DNA from: Leeia aquatica
GTDB taxonomy: Bacteria > Pseudomonadota > Gammaproteobacteria > Burkholderiales > Leeiaceae
Direction of reading: 5' to 3'
Length of the DNA: 64,000 nt
Assembly (NCBI RefSeq): GCF_012641365.1
Contig: NZ_JABAIM010000002.1
Coordinates: 62,001-126,000, forward strand
Shown here piece by piece: positions 16,454-26,434 of the stretch. Below the pieces are notes generated by a model. That model saw only the letters and a program-made list of their open reading frames with translations. It was not told where the DNA came from and did not search any database. The first letter of the stretch is position 1. The number at the start of each line of letters is the position of its first letter. A program made the translations under genes and the position numbers.

Positions 16454-16479
16454 GCCTGCCGTATGCGTTTCGGTCAGGC
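16454..16479 (-). promoter_or_regulatory. hairpin in rpsF leader, candidate S6:S18 autoregulatory site
   Basis: The transcript can fold GCCTG with CAGGC and, beyond one bulged A, CCG with CGG around a 9-base loop. It lies 21 bases before the rpsF ATG. Many bacteria carry an S6:S18-binding leader with a conserved CCG element at this place. The assignment here rests on position and the CCG only. Confidence 0.35.
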
Positions 16480-16499
16480 AAGGTTTGGCTAAACGCAGC

Positions 16500-16528
16500 A
16501 TTATAGCGATGCTGCAGGAATTTCACAA
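16500..16528 (-). promoter_or_regulatory. sigma-70 promoter of the rpsF operon
   Basis: TTGTGA, exactly 17 bases, then a perfect TATAAT on the minus strand. The -35 hexamer overlaps the stop codon of the ABC-F gene upstream. It gives a leader of about 60 bases before the S6 start. Confidence 0.75.
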
Positions 16529-18433
16529 TACCGATTCGTTAATCGCTTCCAGCTCCATCTGCAAGGACAGCCAGCGCTCCTCCAGCTCCGCCAGGCTGGC
16601 TTTCAGCTTGACTTGTGTCTGCAAGCATTGCTGCAGTGCCGCTTTTTGCTCAGCCTCATACAAGCTGCTGTCATTGAGCCGCGCCTCTACCTGAGCCAGC
16701 TCAGCCTGCTGGGCAGCCAGCTCCGGCTCCAGGCGGGCCAGCTTGTTTTCCAGCGGCTTGCGCAGCTTGGCCAGCGCTTGCCGCTGCTCGGCTTCAGCAC
16801 GCTTCTGCGCCTTGCGGTCTACCGACGGCGTGGCATCAACCGCGCTGTCGTTGACCACCTGGGGCTGCTGCTGTTGCAGGAAATCCCGGTAATCATCGAG
16901 GTCACCCTCATAGTGCTGCACCCGGCCATGCCCGACCAGCCAGAACTGGTCGGTGGTGGTCTTGAGCAGGTAGCGGTCGTGCGACACCACAATCAGCGCA
17001 CCTTGATACGCTTGCAGCGCCAGTGTCAGTGCGTCCCGCATTTCCAGATCCAGGTGGTTGGTCGGTTCGTCCAGCAGCAGCAGGTTCGGTCGCTGCCAGA
17101 TCAGCAGCGCCAGCGCCAGCCGGGTTTTTTCCCCGCCGGAAAACGGCCGCACCGGCCCGGTCGCCATATCACCATGAAACATGAAGCCGCCGAGGAAGTT
17201 GCGGAACTCCTGCTCGCGCCCCTGTGGGTCCAGCCTTTGCAAATGCAGCAAGGGCGATGCATCGGGGTCAAGCTGTTCCAGCTGCTGCTGCGCAAAATAG
17301 CCAATCTGCAGGCCTTTGCCTTCCAGCCTTTGCCCCGCCAGCGGGGGCATCACACCGGCCAGCAGTTTGACCAGGGTGGACTTGCCGGCCCCGTTGACCC
17401 CGATCAGGCCGATGCGCATGCCATCCAGCACCTGCAGGTCTACCTTGCGCAAGATGGTCTTGTCGCCATAGCCCGCATCCACCTGCTCCAGCTTCAGCAG
17501 CTGTTGCGGCTGGCTGACCGGCTCCAGAAATTCAAACTGGAAGGGTGACTCCACATGCACCGCCGCCACCTGCTCCATCCGCTCCAGCGCCTTGATACGG
17601 CTCTGTGCCTGCCGGGCCTTGGTGGCCTTGGCGCGGAAACGGTCAATATACGACTGCAGGTGCGCCACTTGTCGCTGCTGCTGCTCGTACAAGGCTTGCT
17701 GCTGAGCCAGCCGCTCGCTGCGCTGGCGTTCAAACGCCGCATAGTTGCCGCTGTACAGCATCAGTTGCTGCTGATCCAGATGCAGGATGCCCTGCACCAC
17801 ATTGTCCAGCACATCACGGTCATGCGAGATCAGCAGCAGGGTGCCGGGATAGCGCTGCAGCCAGTTCTCCAGCCAGATGACTGTTTCGAGGTCCAAGTGG
17901 TTGGTCGGCTCATCCAGCAGCAGCAGGTCTGAGCGGCACATCAGCGCCTGCGCCAGATTCAGCCGCATGCGCCAGCCACCCGAAAAGGATTTGACCGGCG
18001 CATCCAGCTGGGCATCCGTAAACCCCAGCCCATGCAGCAAGGCGCTGGCTCGCGCCTTGGCGGTATAACCGTCGATTGCGCGCAGCAGATCGTGACAATG
18101 GCCGATACCCTCGCCATCATGGCGAGACTCCGCCGCCGCCAGCTCGGCTTCTACCTGCCGCAGCTCACGGTCCCCGTCCAGCGCATAATCGAGCGCCGAA
18201 CAATCCAGCGCGGGCGTATCTTGCGCCACATGCGCCACCACCCAGCCTGCCGGAATCGAGACATCGCCTTGGTCCGGGTGCAACTCGCCACGTAGCAGAC
18301 TGAACAGGCTGGATTTGCCACAGCCGTTATGCCCGATCAAACCAATGCGCTGCCCCGGAAATACCGTCACACTGGCGTCCTGCAGCAAAACCTTCTGGCC
18401 ACGCTGCAAACCCAGCTTTTTGATAACAATCAT
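16523..18433 (-). CDS. ABC-F family ATPase (YheS-like)
   Basis: A 636-residue soluble protein with two ABC ATPase domains. The first has Walker A GHNGCGKSS (about 34-42), signature SFSGGWRMRLNLA and LLLDEPTNHLD. The second has GVNGAGKST, FSGGEKTRLALAL and another LLLDEPTNHLD. Between them is the P-site tRNA interaction motif region rich in Arg and Gln, and the C-terminus is a coiled coil (about 545-630). There are no membrane segments, so it acts on ribosomes, not transport. The order fits YheS rather than EttA or Uup. The start overlaps the PncC-GNAT gene by 4 bases (ATGA). Confidence 0.9.
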   Translation of the reverse strand: MIVIKKLGLQRGQKVLLQDASVTVFPGQRIGLIGHNGCGKSSLFSLLRGELHPDQGDVSIPAGWVVAHVAQDTPALDCSALDYALDGDRELRQVEAELAAAESRHDGEGIGHCHDLLRAIDGYTAKARASALLHGLGFTDAQLDAPVKSFSGGWRMRLNLAQALMCRSDLLLLDEPTNHLDLETVIWLENWLQRYPGTLLLISHDRDVLDNVVQGILHLDQQQLMLYSGNYAAFERQRSERLAQQQALYEQQQRQVAHLQSYIDRFRAKATKARQAQSRIKALERMEQVAAVHVESPFQFEFLEPVSQPQQLLKLEQVDAGYGDKTILRKVDLQVLDGMRIGLIGVNGAGKSTLVKLLAGVMPPLAGQRLEGKGLQIGYFAQQQLEQLDPDASPLLHLQRLDPQGREQEFRNFLGGFMFHGDMATGPVRPFSGGEKTRLALALLIWQRPNLLLLDEPTNHLDLEMRDALTLALQAYQGALIVVSHDRYLLKTTTDQFWLVGHGRVQHYEGDLDDYRDFLQQQQPQVVNDSAVDATPSVDRKAQKRAEAEQRQALAKLRKPLENKLARLEPELAAQQAELAQVEARLNDSSLYEAEQKAALQQCLQTQVKLKASLAELEERWLSLQMELEAINESVL

Positions 18434-19455
18434 GATTCCTGCTCTTGCCCAGCCAGATCGGCGGGCCTGTTCAATTCATCGTCGCTGGCAGCCGCATTGT
18501 CGGCCACATAGCGCAACTGCTGTAACGCAATGCCATCCGGGTGTGTCATCGTCCCATCCAGCACAAACCCTGCCTGTCGGTAAGCTGCAATGGCCGCCTG
18601 ATTGGCCAGCCCGGTGGTGACGTAGACCCGCTGTTGATCACGCAGGACCCATTGCAGCAAACGTCGGGCCAAACCCTTGCGAAAATGGTCTGGGTGTACC
18701 ACCAGTCGATTGATCGCACGTTGCCGAGGTGCCGGGCTCTCCCAGCCCACCGCAGCCACCAGCACCTCATCCAGATAGCAGCCCAGCACCTGCTCGCCGC
18801 AGGCCTGCAAGTCAGCCACACTGGCCCGCAATGGCGGGAAGTCGGACACGCCCAGCCAGCCCGCCTCGACCCGGTACGCCGCCTGCTGTACCGTCCACAA
18901 GGCGGTAGCCTGCGCGACATCCGACAGGTCCAGTTGCCGCAGGCGGGGCACTGAAGCCAAGCAGCGCAAGGCCTCTTCCAGCGCTCGCTGGATGGCACGC
19001 TGGCGGACCGTGATGCGGTCACCCGGAAAATGGCAGCACACCGTCTCCACGTTGCCTGGCTGCGCCCAGGCCAGCCAGACGGTCCCTACCGGCTTGGCCT
19101 CCGAACCGCCCCCAGGCCCGGCAATACCACTCACCGCCAGCGCCAGTTGCGCCCCACTGCGCAGACGAGCGCCCTCGGCCATTTGCCGCACCACCGCTTC
19201 GCTCACGGCGCCGTGAGCGATCAGGGTCGCCTCCTCCACCCCCAGCAGACTGTGCTTGGCGGCATTGCTGTACGTCACCCAGCCCTGATGGAACCAGGCC
19301 GAACTACCGGCAATGTCGGTCACCGCTGCGGCAATACCGCCACCGGTGCACGATTCCGCCGTGCTCAGTGTCCAGCCGGCTTCTTGCAGGGCCTGTCCCA
19401 GCTGCGTGGCCAGCGACCGGATGTGCACCAGCCGCTGCGCTTCATTCTGGCTCAT
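18430..19455 (-). CDS. PncC-like NMN amidohydrolase fused to GNAT acetyltransferase
   Basis: A 341-residue fusion. Residues 1 to about 168 are a CinA C-terminal (PncC) domain, with TAESCTGG (Ser35, the region of the nucleophile) and SGIAGPGGGSEAKPVGTVW. PncC deamidates nicotinamide mononucleotide to nicotinate mononucleotide in pyridine salvage. Residues about 172-330 are a GNAT fold: INRLVVHPDHFRKGLARRLLQWV carries the acetyl-CoA loop, and NQAAIAAYRQAGF follows. Standard PncC is about 160 residues, so the acetyltransferase is an addition. It overlaps pgi by one base (TAATG) and the ABC-F gene by four. Confidence 0.85.
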   Translation of the reverse strand: MSQNEAQRLVHIRSLATQLGQALQEAGWTLSTAESCTGGGIAAAVTDIAGSSAWFHQGWVTYSNAAKHSLLGVEEATLIAHGAVSEAVVRQMAEGARLRSGAQLALAVSGIAGPGGGSEAKPVGTVWLAWAQPGNVETVCCHFPGDRITVRQRAIQRALEEALRCLASVPRLRQLDLSDVAQATALWTVQQAAYRVEAGWLGVSDFPPLRASVADLQACGEQVLGCYLDEVLVAAVGWESPAPRQRAINRLVVHPDHFRKGLARRLLQWVLRDQQRVYVTTGLANQAAIAAYRQAGFVLDGTMTHPDGIALQQLRYVADNAAASDDELNRPADLAGQEQES

Positions 19456-21104
19456 TAGGATTGCCTCAATTGACGGTGCCAGGCCAGTAGCCCCTGCGTA
19501 GAAGCATCATGTTCGCCCTCCCCCTGCCCTTGCAGCTCAGCCATCACCGCCTGCGCCAGCTGCTTGCCATACTCGACCCCCCACTGGTCAAAGGAGTTGA
19601 TTCCCCAGATCACGCCCTGCACAAACACCTTGTGCTCATACAGGGCCAGCAGTGCACCCAGTGCTGCCGGGGTAAGTGCGTCCAGCAGCAGGGTGTTGCT
19701 CGGTTGGTTGCCAGGGAACACTTTGTGCGGCAGCAGCCGCTGTGCTGTCGCGTCGTCCACACCCGACTGCTGCAGCTCCAGCCGGGCTTCTTCACGGGTC
19801 TTGCCGCGCATCAGTGCCTCGGTCTGTGCCACACCGTTGGCAAACAGGTGATCCTGGTGCAGCCCATGCTCATGCAGGCTGTTCACGCAGACAATAAAGT
19901 CTGCCGGAATCAGGCGCGTGCCTTGGTGCAGCAACTGGAAGAAAGCGTGCTGTACATTGACGCCCACATCACCCCAGATGATCGGGCCGGTATCAAACCC
20001 CAGACGCTCCCCATGGCTGCCGATGCGCTTGCCGTTGGATTCCATGTCCAGCTGCTGCAAGTGCGCAGGCAAACTGCGCAAACCATGCACATAGGGCATC
20101 ACCGCGTGGGTATGCGCCTTGAAAAAGGTGTTGTACCAGATGCCCATCAGGCCCAGCAGCACCGGCATGTTTTCCGCCAAGGGCGCATTGAAAAAGTGGT
20201 CATCCATGGCGTGACCACCCGCCAGAAAAGCATCAAACGCATCCATGCCGATGGCCAGTGCCACCGACAGGCCAACGGCTGACCATACCGAATAGCGCCC
20301 CCCTACCCAGTCCCACATGGCAAAGGTCTGTGCCGGCGCAATACCGAATGCCTGCACCGCCGTCAGATTGCTGGACACCGCAACAAAGTGCTGCGCAATG
20401 GCGGATTCATCGGGGGCGGCTGCCAGCAGCCAGGTACGTGCGGCCTCGGCATTGAGCCGGGTTTCCAGCGTGGTGAACGACTTCGACACCACGATGAACA
20501 GGGTGCGCGCCGGGTTCAGGCCACTGAGCACCCGGTGCAGCTGCTCGGGGTCAATATTGGACAGAAAATGCACCCGAGGGCCAGGTGCTTCGGGTGCCTG
20601 CAAGGCTTCCACCACCATGCGCGGCCCCAGGTCCGAGCCACCAATGCCGATATTGACCACATCGGTGATCGTCGCCCCACCATACCCCCGCCACTGGCCA
20701 GCGCGCACCGCATCCACCAGCACCCGCATCTGCTCACGCACCGCATGCACCTGCGGCATCACCGCCTGCCCGACGACCGTATAGCCCTCCTGCTCAGGAT
20801 GGCGCAGGGCGACATGCAAAGCCGCACGCTGTTCGCTGTAATTGATCGGCGCGCCTGCCCGCATGGCCTGCATCTGCTGTGGCAGCCGTGCGGCCTGGGC
20901 CAGCTGGCATAACAGGGCAATGGTTTCTTCGTTGATGCGGTTCTTGCTGTAATCCAGCCGCAAGCCGGCAGCCGTCAGCGAAAAGCGGGCAAAGCGGTCG
21001 GGCTGACGGGCAAACAGGTCCCGCATGTGCCAATCCGCCGCCTCACGATGGTGGCGGATCAACGCTTGCCAGACCGGAGTGTGCTGGATGACGTAACGGC
21101 TCAT
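19455..21104 (-). CDS. pgi: glucose-6-phosphate isomerase
   Basis: Interconverts glucose-6-phosphate and fructose-6-phosphate in the cytosol. The 549 residues match the long bacterial PGI type. Signatures seen: NIGIGGSDLGPRMV for phosphate binding, VVSKSFTTLET, DWVGGRYSVWSAVGLS, the catalytic-Glu region ESNGKRIG, and GVNVQHAFFQLLHQGT with the catalytic His. The C-terminal FDQWGVEYGKQLA contains the conserved lysine. Upstream orn is 21 bases away. The downstream PncC-GNAT gene starts inside the pgi stop codon, so they are translationally linked. Confidence 0.97.
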   Translation of the reverse strand: MSRYVIQHTPVWQALIRHHREAADWHMRDLFARQPDRFARFSLTAAGLRLDYSKNRINEETIALLCQLAQAARLPQQMQAMRAGAPINYSEQRAALHVALRHPEQEGYTVVGQAVMPQVHAVREQMRVLVDAVRAGQWRGYGGATITDVVNIGIGGSDLGPRMVVEALQAPEAPGPRVHFLSNIDPEQLHRVLSGLNPARTLFIVVSKSFTTLETRLNAEAARTWLLAAAPDESAIAQHFVAVSSNLTAVQAFGIAPAQTFAMWDWVGGRYSVWSAVGLSVALAIGMDAFDAFLAGGHAMDDHFFNAPLAENMPVLLGLMGIWYNTFFKAHTHAVMPYVHGLRSLPAHLQQLDMESNGKRIGSHGERLGFDTGPIIWGDVGVNVQHAFFQLLHQGTRLIPADFIVCVNSLHEHGLHQDHLFANGVAQTEALMRGKTREEARLELQQSGVDDATAQRLLPHKVFPGNQPSNTLLLDALTPAALGALLALYEHKVFVQGVIWGINSFDQWGVEYGKQLAQAVMAELQGQGEGEHDASTQGLLAWHRQLRQS

Positions 21105-21125
21105 GCGGGCAGGGGCAGGCGGCGA

Positions 21126-21671
21126 TCAGAGCTTGATGAAGTGCTCACGGTAGTATTTCAGCTCTTCAATCGACTCGTAGATGTCTGCCAGCGCCTCATG
21201 CTTGCCATGCTTGGTCAGCCCCTTGGCCAGCTCCGGCTTCCAGCGTTTCATCAGTTCCTTCAGGGTGCTGACGTCCAGATTGCGATAATGGAAGAACTGC
21301 TCCAGTTTGGGCATCCAGCGGGCCATGAAACGGCGGTCCTGACAAATGGAATTGCCACACATTGGCGACACCCCTTGCGGGATGTGTGCAACAAGGAAAG
21401 TCAGCATGCGTGCTTCGGCCTCAGCTTCATCCAGCACGGAAGCCTTTACCTTGTCGATCAGGCCAGATTTGCCATGGGTGCCCTTGTTCCAGGCGTCCAT
21501 ACCATCCAGCACGGCATCGCTCTGGTGCACCACCAGCACCGGACTTTCTGCAATGGTATTGAGCTGGGCGTCGGTGATGACGGCGGCCAGCTCGATGATG
21601 CGGTCGCTGTCCGGCTGCAGGCCGGTCATTTCCATGTCCACCCAGATCAGATGGCTACTATTGTTCGACAT
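21126..21671 (-). CDS. orn: oligoribonuclease
   Basis: A DEDDh 3'-5' exoribonuclease that degrades two- to five-base RNAs, including pGpG from c-di-GMP breakdown. The 181 residues show WVDMEMTGL (Asp and Glu ligands), [13 protein letters not shown] with the middle Asp, and [21 protein letters not shown] with the catalytic His and last Asp. The length is normal. It is divergent from the Ste24-like protease gene with about 145 bases between. The orn/M48 protease/rsgA neighbourhood is common in betaproteobacteria. Confidence 0.96.
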   Translation of the reverse strand: MSNNSSHLIWVDMEMTGLQPDSDRIIELAAVITDAQLNTIAESPVLVVHQSDAVLDGMDAWNKGTHGKSGLIDKVKASVLDEAEAEARMLTFLVAHIPQGVSPMCGNSICQDRRFMARWMPKLEQFFHYRNLDVSTLKELMKRWKPELAKGLTKHGKHEALADIYESIEELKYYREHFIKL

Positions 21672-21815
21672 GGGGTATCCTAGTCAGCGGTTTGCTAAAA
21701 CAATCCTTCATTCTACCTGATTCCGTGGCCGGCCCCTATGCTTTAGCCTTGCCTTGGGCTTGATTTACCGTACCTTGCCCCCATTTCCGCTGGGTATCCG
21801 CACCTGAACCTGACC

Positions 21816-23069
21816 ATGACCACGCTTAACTGGTTTTCCATCCTGATCATTACCCTGCTTGCCCTCAGTACCGGGCTCCAGTGGTGGCTCACGTCCCGTC
21901 AGATTCGGCACGTACAGGCCCACCGCCCTGCTGTTCCGGCTGATTTTGCCGCAGACATCAGCCTGGCGGATCATCAGAAGGCCGCCGATTACACCGTCGC
22001 CAAAGCCCGCCTCTCGCGTTTCGGCATCGTGCTGGATGCTGCCTGGCTGCTGGCAATCACTCTGGGGGGAGGCATGGCACAGCTGCATGCCGTGCTCGGC
22101 CAGTGGTTCAGCTCACCGCTGTGGCATGCCGTGGCTACCGTCATCAGCCTGTTGCTGCTGCAATCCTTGCTGCAATTGCCACTCAGCCTGTGGCGCACGT
22201 TCCGGCTGGAGGCCCGCTTTGGCTTCAACCGCATGACGTTGCCACTATTCCTGATCGACATGGTTAAAGGTGCCGCCTTGGGTGCCGTGGTGGGCATTCC
22301 CTTTCTGGCGGGCGCCCTGTGGCTGCTGCAGAGCATGGGCGCGTACTGGTGGTTGTATGTGTGGCTGGCCTGGCTGGGCTTTAATGTCCTGATGCTGGCG
22401 CTATACCCCACTTTCATTGCGCCGCTGTTCAACCGCTTCAAGCCGCTGGAAGACGAGACCCTGAAAGCCCGTATTCACCAGCTGTTGCAACGCTGCGGCT
22501 TTGCCAGCTCCGGCGTCTTTGTGATGGATGGCTCCCGGCGCAGCAGTCACGGCAATGCCTACTTTACCGGCTTCGGCCAGAACAAGCGCATCGTGTTCTT
22601 TGATACGCTGCTGGAGCGCCTGAACCCGGAAGAGATTGAATCGGTACTGGCACACGAGCTGGGGCATTTCAAGCGCAAGCACATCATCCAGCGCCTGATC
22701 TGGATGTTCCTGATGGCGCTTGTTGCACTGGCTGCGGCGGGCTGGACCTTGCAGCAAGCCTGGTTCTATCAGGGTGTGGGCCTGGCTCAGGTCGATACCT
22801 CACTGGGGCTGTTCCTGTTCTTCTGCATTGCGCCGCTGTTCACCCTGCCGCTGGCACCGCTCTCCAGCCACTTTTCACGCAAGCATGAGTTTGAGGCGGA
22901 TGCCTTTGCCGTCGAGCATGCCAGTGCGAACGCGCTGGTCAGCGGCCTGGTCAAGCTGTACCGCGACAATGCCAGCACGCTGACGCCGGACCCGGTACAC
23001 TCCCTGTTTCATGATTCCCACCCCCCTGCAGCCATCCGCATTGCTGCGCTGCATGCCGCACGAGGTTAA
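21816..23069 (+). CDS. M48 family membrane metallopeptidase (Ste24/CAAX-protease-like)
   Basis: A 417-residue protein with about seven membrane segments and the zinc motif HELGH at 280-284. The third ligand Glu lies in the later HEFEADAFAVEH segment. Size and architecture follow Ste24-type proteases. Bacterial members are thought to act in membrane protein quality control; they have no prenylated substrate. The small secreted-protein gene starts 3 bases after its stop, then rsgA follows. Confidence 0.9.
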   Translation: MTTLNWFSILIITLLALSTGLQWWLTSRQIRHVQAHRPAVPADFAADISLADHQKAADYTVAKARLSRFGIVLDAAWLLAITLGGGMAQLHAVLGQWFSSPLWHAVATVISLLLLQSLLQLPLSLWRTFRLEARFGFNRMTLPLFLIDMVKGAALGAVVGIPFLAGALWLLQSMGAYWWLYVWLAWLGFNVLMLALYPTFIAPLFNRFKPLEDETLKARIHQLLQRCGFASSGVFVMDGSRRSSHGNAYFTGFGQNKRIVFFDTLLERLNPEEIESVLAHELGHFKRKHIIQRLIWMFLMALVALAAAGWTLQQAWFYQGVGLAQVDTSLGLFLFFCIAPLFTLPLAPLSSHFSRKHEFEADAFAVEHASANALVSGLVKLYRDNASTLTPDPVHSLFHDSHPPAAIRIAALHAARG

Positions 23070-23072
23070 GCC

Positions 23073-23297
23073 ATGTTTCTGCTCAAACTGCTGATTCCAT
23101 TGATGCTGGCATGTGGTGTGGCTGCCGCCCAAGCCACCTGCTGCCAGCCGCAAACCGAACCGGTCAAGGTCAGTATGACGCGCCCGACCCCAATGACTGA
23201 ACCGGCGCCCTTGCTGAGCGGGGTGCAGGTACAGGATGTCGAGCTGCGCCACCTCGTCACCTACCTGCAACTGCAAGCCGCCGCGCCAAAGCCCTGA
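23073..23297 (+). CDS. small secreted protein of unknown function
   Basis: A 74-residue product with a hydrophobic N-terminus (MFLLKLLIPLMLACGVAAAQA) that looks like a type I signal peptide. The mature part starts with TCC, is Pro- and Thr-rich, and ends with a short helical stretch (LRHLVTYLQLQ). It is tucked 3 bases after the M48 protease stop and 3 bases before rsgA, so it is clearly part of that transcript. I do not recognise a family. The adjacent cysteines could be modified, bind metal, or form a disulphide. Confidence 0.7.
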   Translation: MFLLKLLIPLMLACGVAAAQATCCQPQTEPVKVSMTRPTPMTEPAPLLSGVQVQDVELRHLVTYLQLQAAAPKP

Positions 23298-23300
23298 GCA

Positions 23301-24200
23301 ATGGCAAAGCAATCCAGCGCATCACAAGCAGGGACGCAGACCGGCCTCGTCATCCAGAGCTTTGGCCGTCGCTACTCGGTAGAGACGGAAGGCGGCATCC
23401 TTAGCTGCGTGACCCGGGGCAAGAAAACTGACGTAGTCTGCGGCGATCAGGTGCAAGTGCGCATCAGCAGCCCTGGCGAAGGGGTGATTGAGGATATCGA
23501 CCCACGCCACAGCCTGCTCTACCGGCAGGACGAGTGGCGCATCAAGTCGATTGCCGCCAATGTCAGTCAGATCATCGTGGTCACGGCGGCGGTTCCCGCC
23601 TGCCACGAGGCCATGCTCAACCGCTGCCTGGTCGCCAGTGAAGCCGCAGGCATTCCGTGCATCCTGTTGCTGAACAAGGCCGACCTGCCGGAAAGCGCCG
23701 CACTGCAGCAGCGGCTTGGCCGCTACGAGCAGCTCGGCTACCGACTGGTGGTGCTCTCCGCCAAGCAGGATGCCCAACCCTTGCGCGCGCTGCTGCAAGG
23801 CCAGACCAGTGTGCTGGTCGGCCAGAGCGGCATGGGCAAGTCCACCCTGGTCAATGCATTGCTGCCTGAGGCCAGCGCGCGCACCGGCGACATTTCCACC
23901 GCGCTCAATTCCGGCAAGCACACCACCACCTATGCCACCCTGTACCATCTGGACGCGCAGAGCCGCTTGATCGACTCCCCCGGCATGCAGGTATTTGGCC
24001 TGCACCAGATTGAAGCACGCCAGCTGGCGGAATGCTTCCCGGAGTTTCGCCCCCATCTGGGGCAATGCCGCTTCAACAATTGCTGGCATCGGGTCGAGCC
24101 CGGTTGCGCAATCGCCGCAGCAGCAGAGAACGGTGAGATTGACGCAGCGCGCCTAGCGTTTTATCGCGAGCTGCTGGCCGAGCGGGAGAGCAGCCGTTAG
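23301..24200 (+). CDS. rsgA: ribosome small subunit-dependent GTPase A
   Basis: A circularly permuted GTPase that checks late 30S maturation. The 299 residues hold an N-terminal OB fold (about 10-75), then the G domain in permuted order: NKAD (G4), GQSGMGKSTLVN (G1), and DSPG (G3). A C-terminal zinc knuckle follows (CRFNNCWHRVEPGC). All key residues are present and the length is typical. It follows the small secreted-protein gene closely. Confidence 0.96.
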   Translation: MAKQSSASQAGTQTGLVIQSFGRRYSVETEGGILSCVTRGKKTDVVCGDQVQVRISSPGEGVIEDIDPRHSLLYRQDEWRIKSIAANVSQIIVVTAAVPACHEAMLNRCLVASEAAGIPCILLLNKADLPESAALQQRLGRYEQLGYRLVVLSAKQDAQPLRALLQGQTSVLVGQSGMGKSTLVNALLPEASARTGDISTALNSGKHTTTYATLYHLDAQSRLIDSPGMQVFGLHQIEARQLAECFPEFRPHLGQCRFNNCWHRVEPGCAIAAAAENGEIDAARLAFYRELLAERESSR

Positions 24201-24287
24201 CCCCGGCAGAGGCTGCCCGTCACCAATCGGTTTGGCTGCCAGCCGCAAGCGCGGGTAAAATACCGCTTTTCCTTTGCAGCAGCCATC

Positions 24288-25004
24288 ATGACTGATCCCC
24301 GACACGCCAATCTGCAACGCGACCCGACGGCCGCCGAAGCACATGGCCATATCCGCAGCTACGTTCGCCGGGCAGGCCGGGTCACCGAAGCTCAGCAGCG
24401 CGCGCTGGAAACCCTGTGGCCCCGCTTTGGCGTCGCTTACACCGAGTCCGCGCTCGACTTCCCTGCCCTGTTTGAGCGGGATGCCCCCACCATCCTTGAG
24501 ATCGGTTTCGGCATGGGCGGGGCCACCGCCGACATCGCCGCGCGCCACCCGGAAAACAACTACATCGGCGTGGAAATCCACCCGCCCGGCGTGGGCAACC
24601 TGCTGAAGCTGATCGGCGAGCAGCAGTTACACAACCTGCGGCTGATCCAGCATGACGCCGTGGAAGTGCTGCGCGACATGATCCCGCTTGGCAGCCTGGC
24701 CGGCGTACACATCTACTTTCCGGACCCGTGGCACAAGAAGCGCCACAACAAGCGGCGACTGATCCAGCCTGCCTTTGTCGCCAACCTGTGCCGCTATCTG
24801 GGCAAGGATGGCTATCTGCACTGCGCGACCGACTGGGAAGAGTATGCCGTGCAGATGCTGGAAGTGCTGAGTGCAGAACCCTCGCTGTACAATACGGCAG
24901 AGGGCTATGCCCAGCGGCCAGAGTGGCGTCCGCTGACCAAGTTTGAGCAACGCGGCCTGCGGCTGGGTCACGGCGTGTGGGACCTGCTGTTCCGTAAACG
25001 CTAA
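24288..25004 (+). CDS. trmB: tRNA (guanine-N7-)-methyltransferase
   Basis: Forms m7G46 in tRNA using SAM. The 238 residues show the SAM-binding LEIGFGMGG, then [16 protein letters not shown], the catalytic-region [16 protein letters not shown], and TDWEEYA near the end. These are the TrmB signatures in order. The start at 24288 gives a normal N-terminal extension with YVRRAGR. The gene lies 87 bases after rsgA and converges on purA across a shared bidirectional terminator. Confidence 0.97.
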   Translation: MTDPRHANLQRDPTAAEAHGHIRSYVRRAGRVTEAQQRALETLWPRFGVAYTESALDFPALFERDAPTILEIGFGMGGATADIAARHPENNYIGVEIHPPGVGNLLKLIGEQQLHNLRLIQHDAVEVLRDMIPLGSLAGVHIYFPDPWHKKRHNKRRLIQPAFVANLCRYLGKDGYLHCATDWEEYAVQMLEVLSAEPSLYNTAEGYAQRPEWRPLTKFEQRGLRLGHGVWDLLFRKR

Positions 25005-25011
25005 GCTCGGC

Positions 25012-25057
25012 AGCCCCATGAAAAAACCCGCCATCTGGCGGGTTTTTTCATGGGGCT
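25012..25057. terminator. bidirectional terminator between trmB and purA
   Basis: A perfect 21-bp inverted repeat around the 4-base loop ATCT. The GC core is CCCGCC/GGCGGG and it is flanked by six A on one side and six T on the other, so it works for both converging genes. The repeat continues past the A/T run with CCCCATG/CATGGGG. Confidence 0.93.
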
Positions 25058-25065
25058 CACACCGC

Positions 25066-26364
<1,299 letters not shown>

Positions 26365-26434
26365 TCAGTTCCTCGACACTCGGTATGCCGCGATTTCGCG
26401 GGTGTATCCAGACAGTATAGATGCCGTGCGCGGT

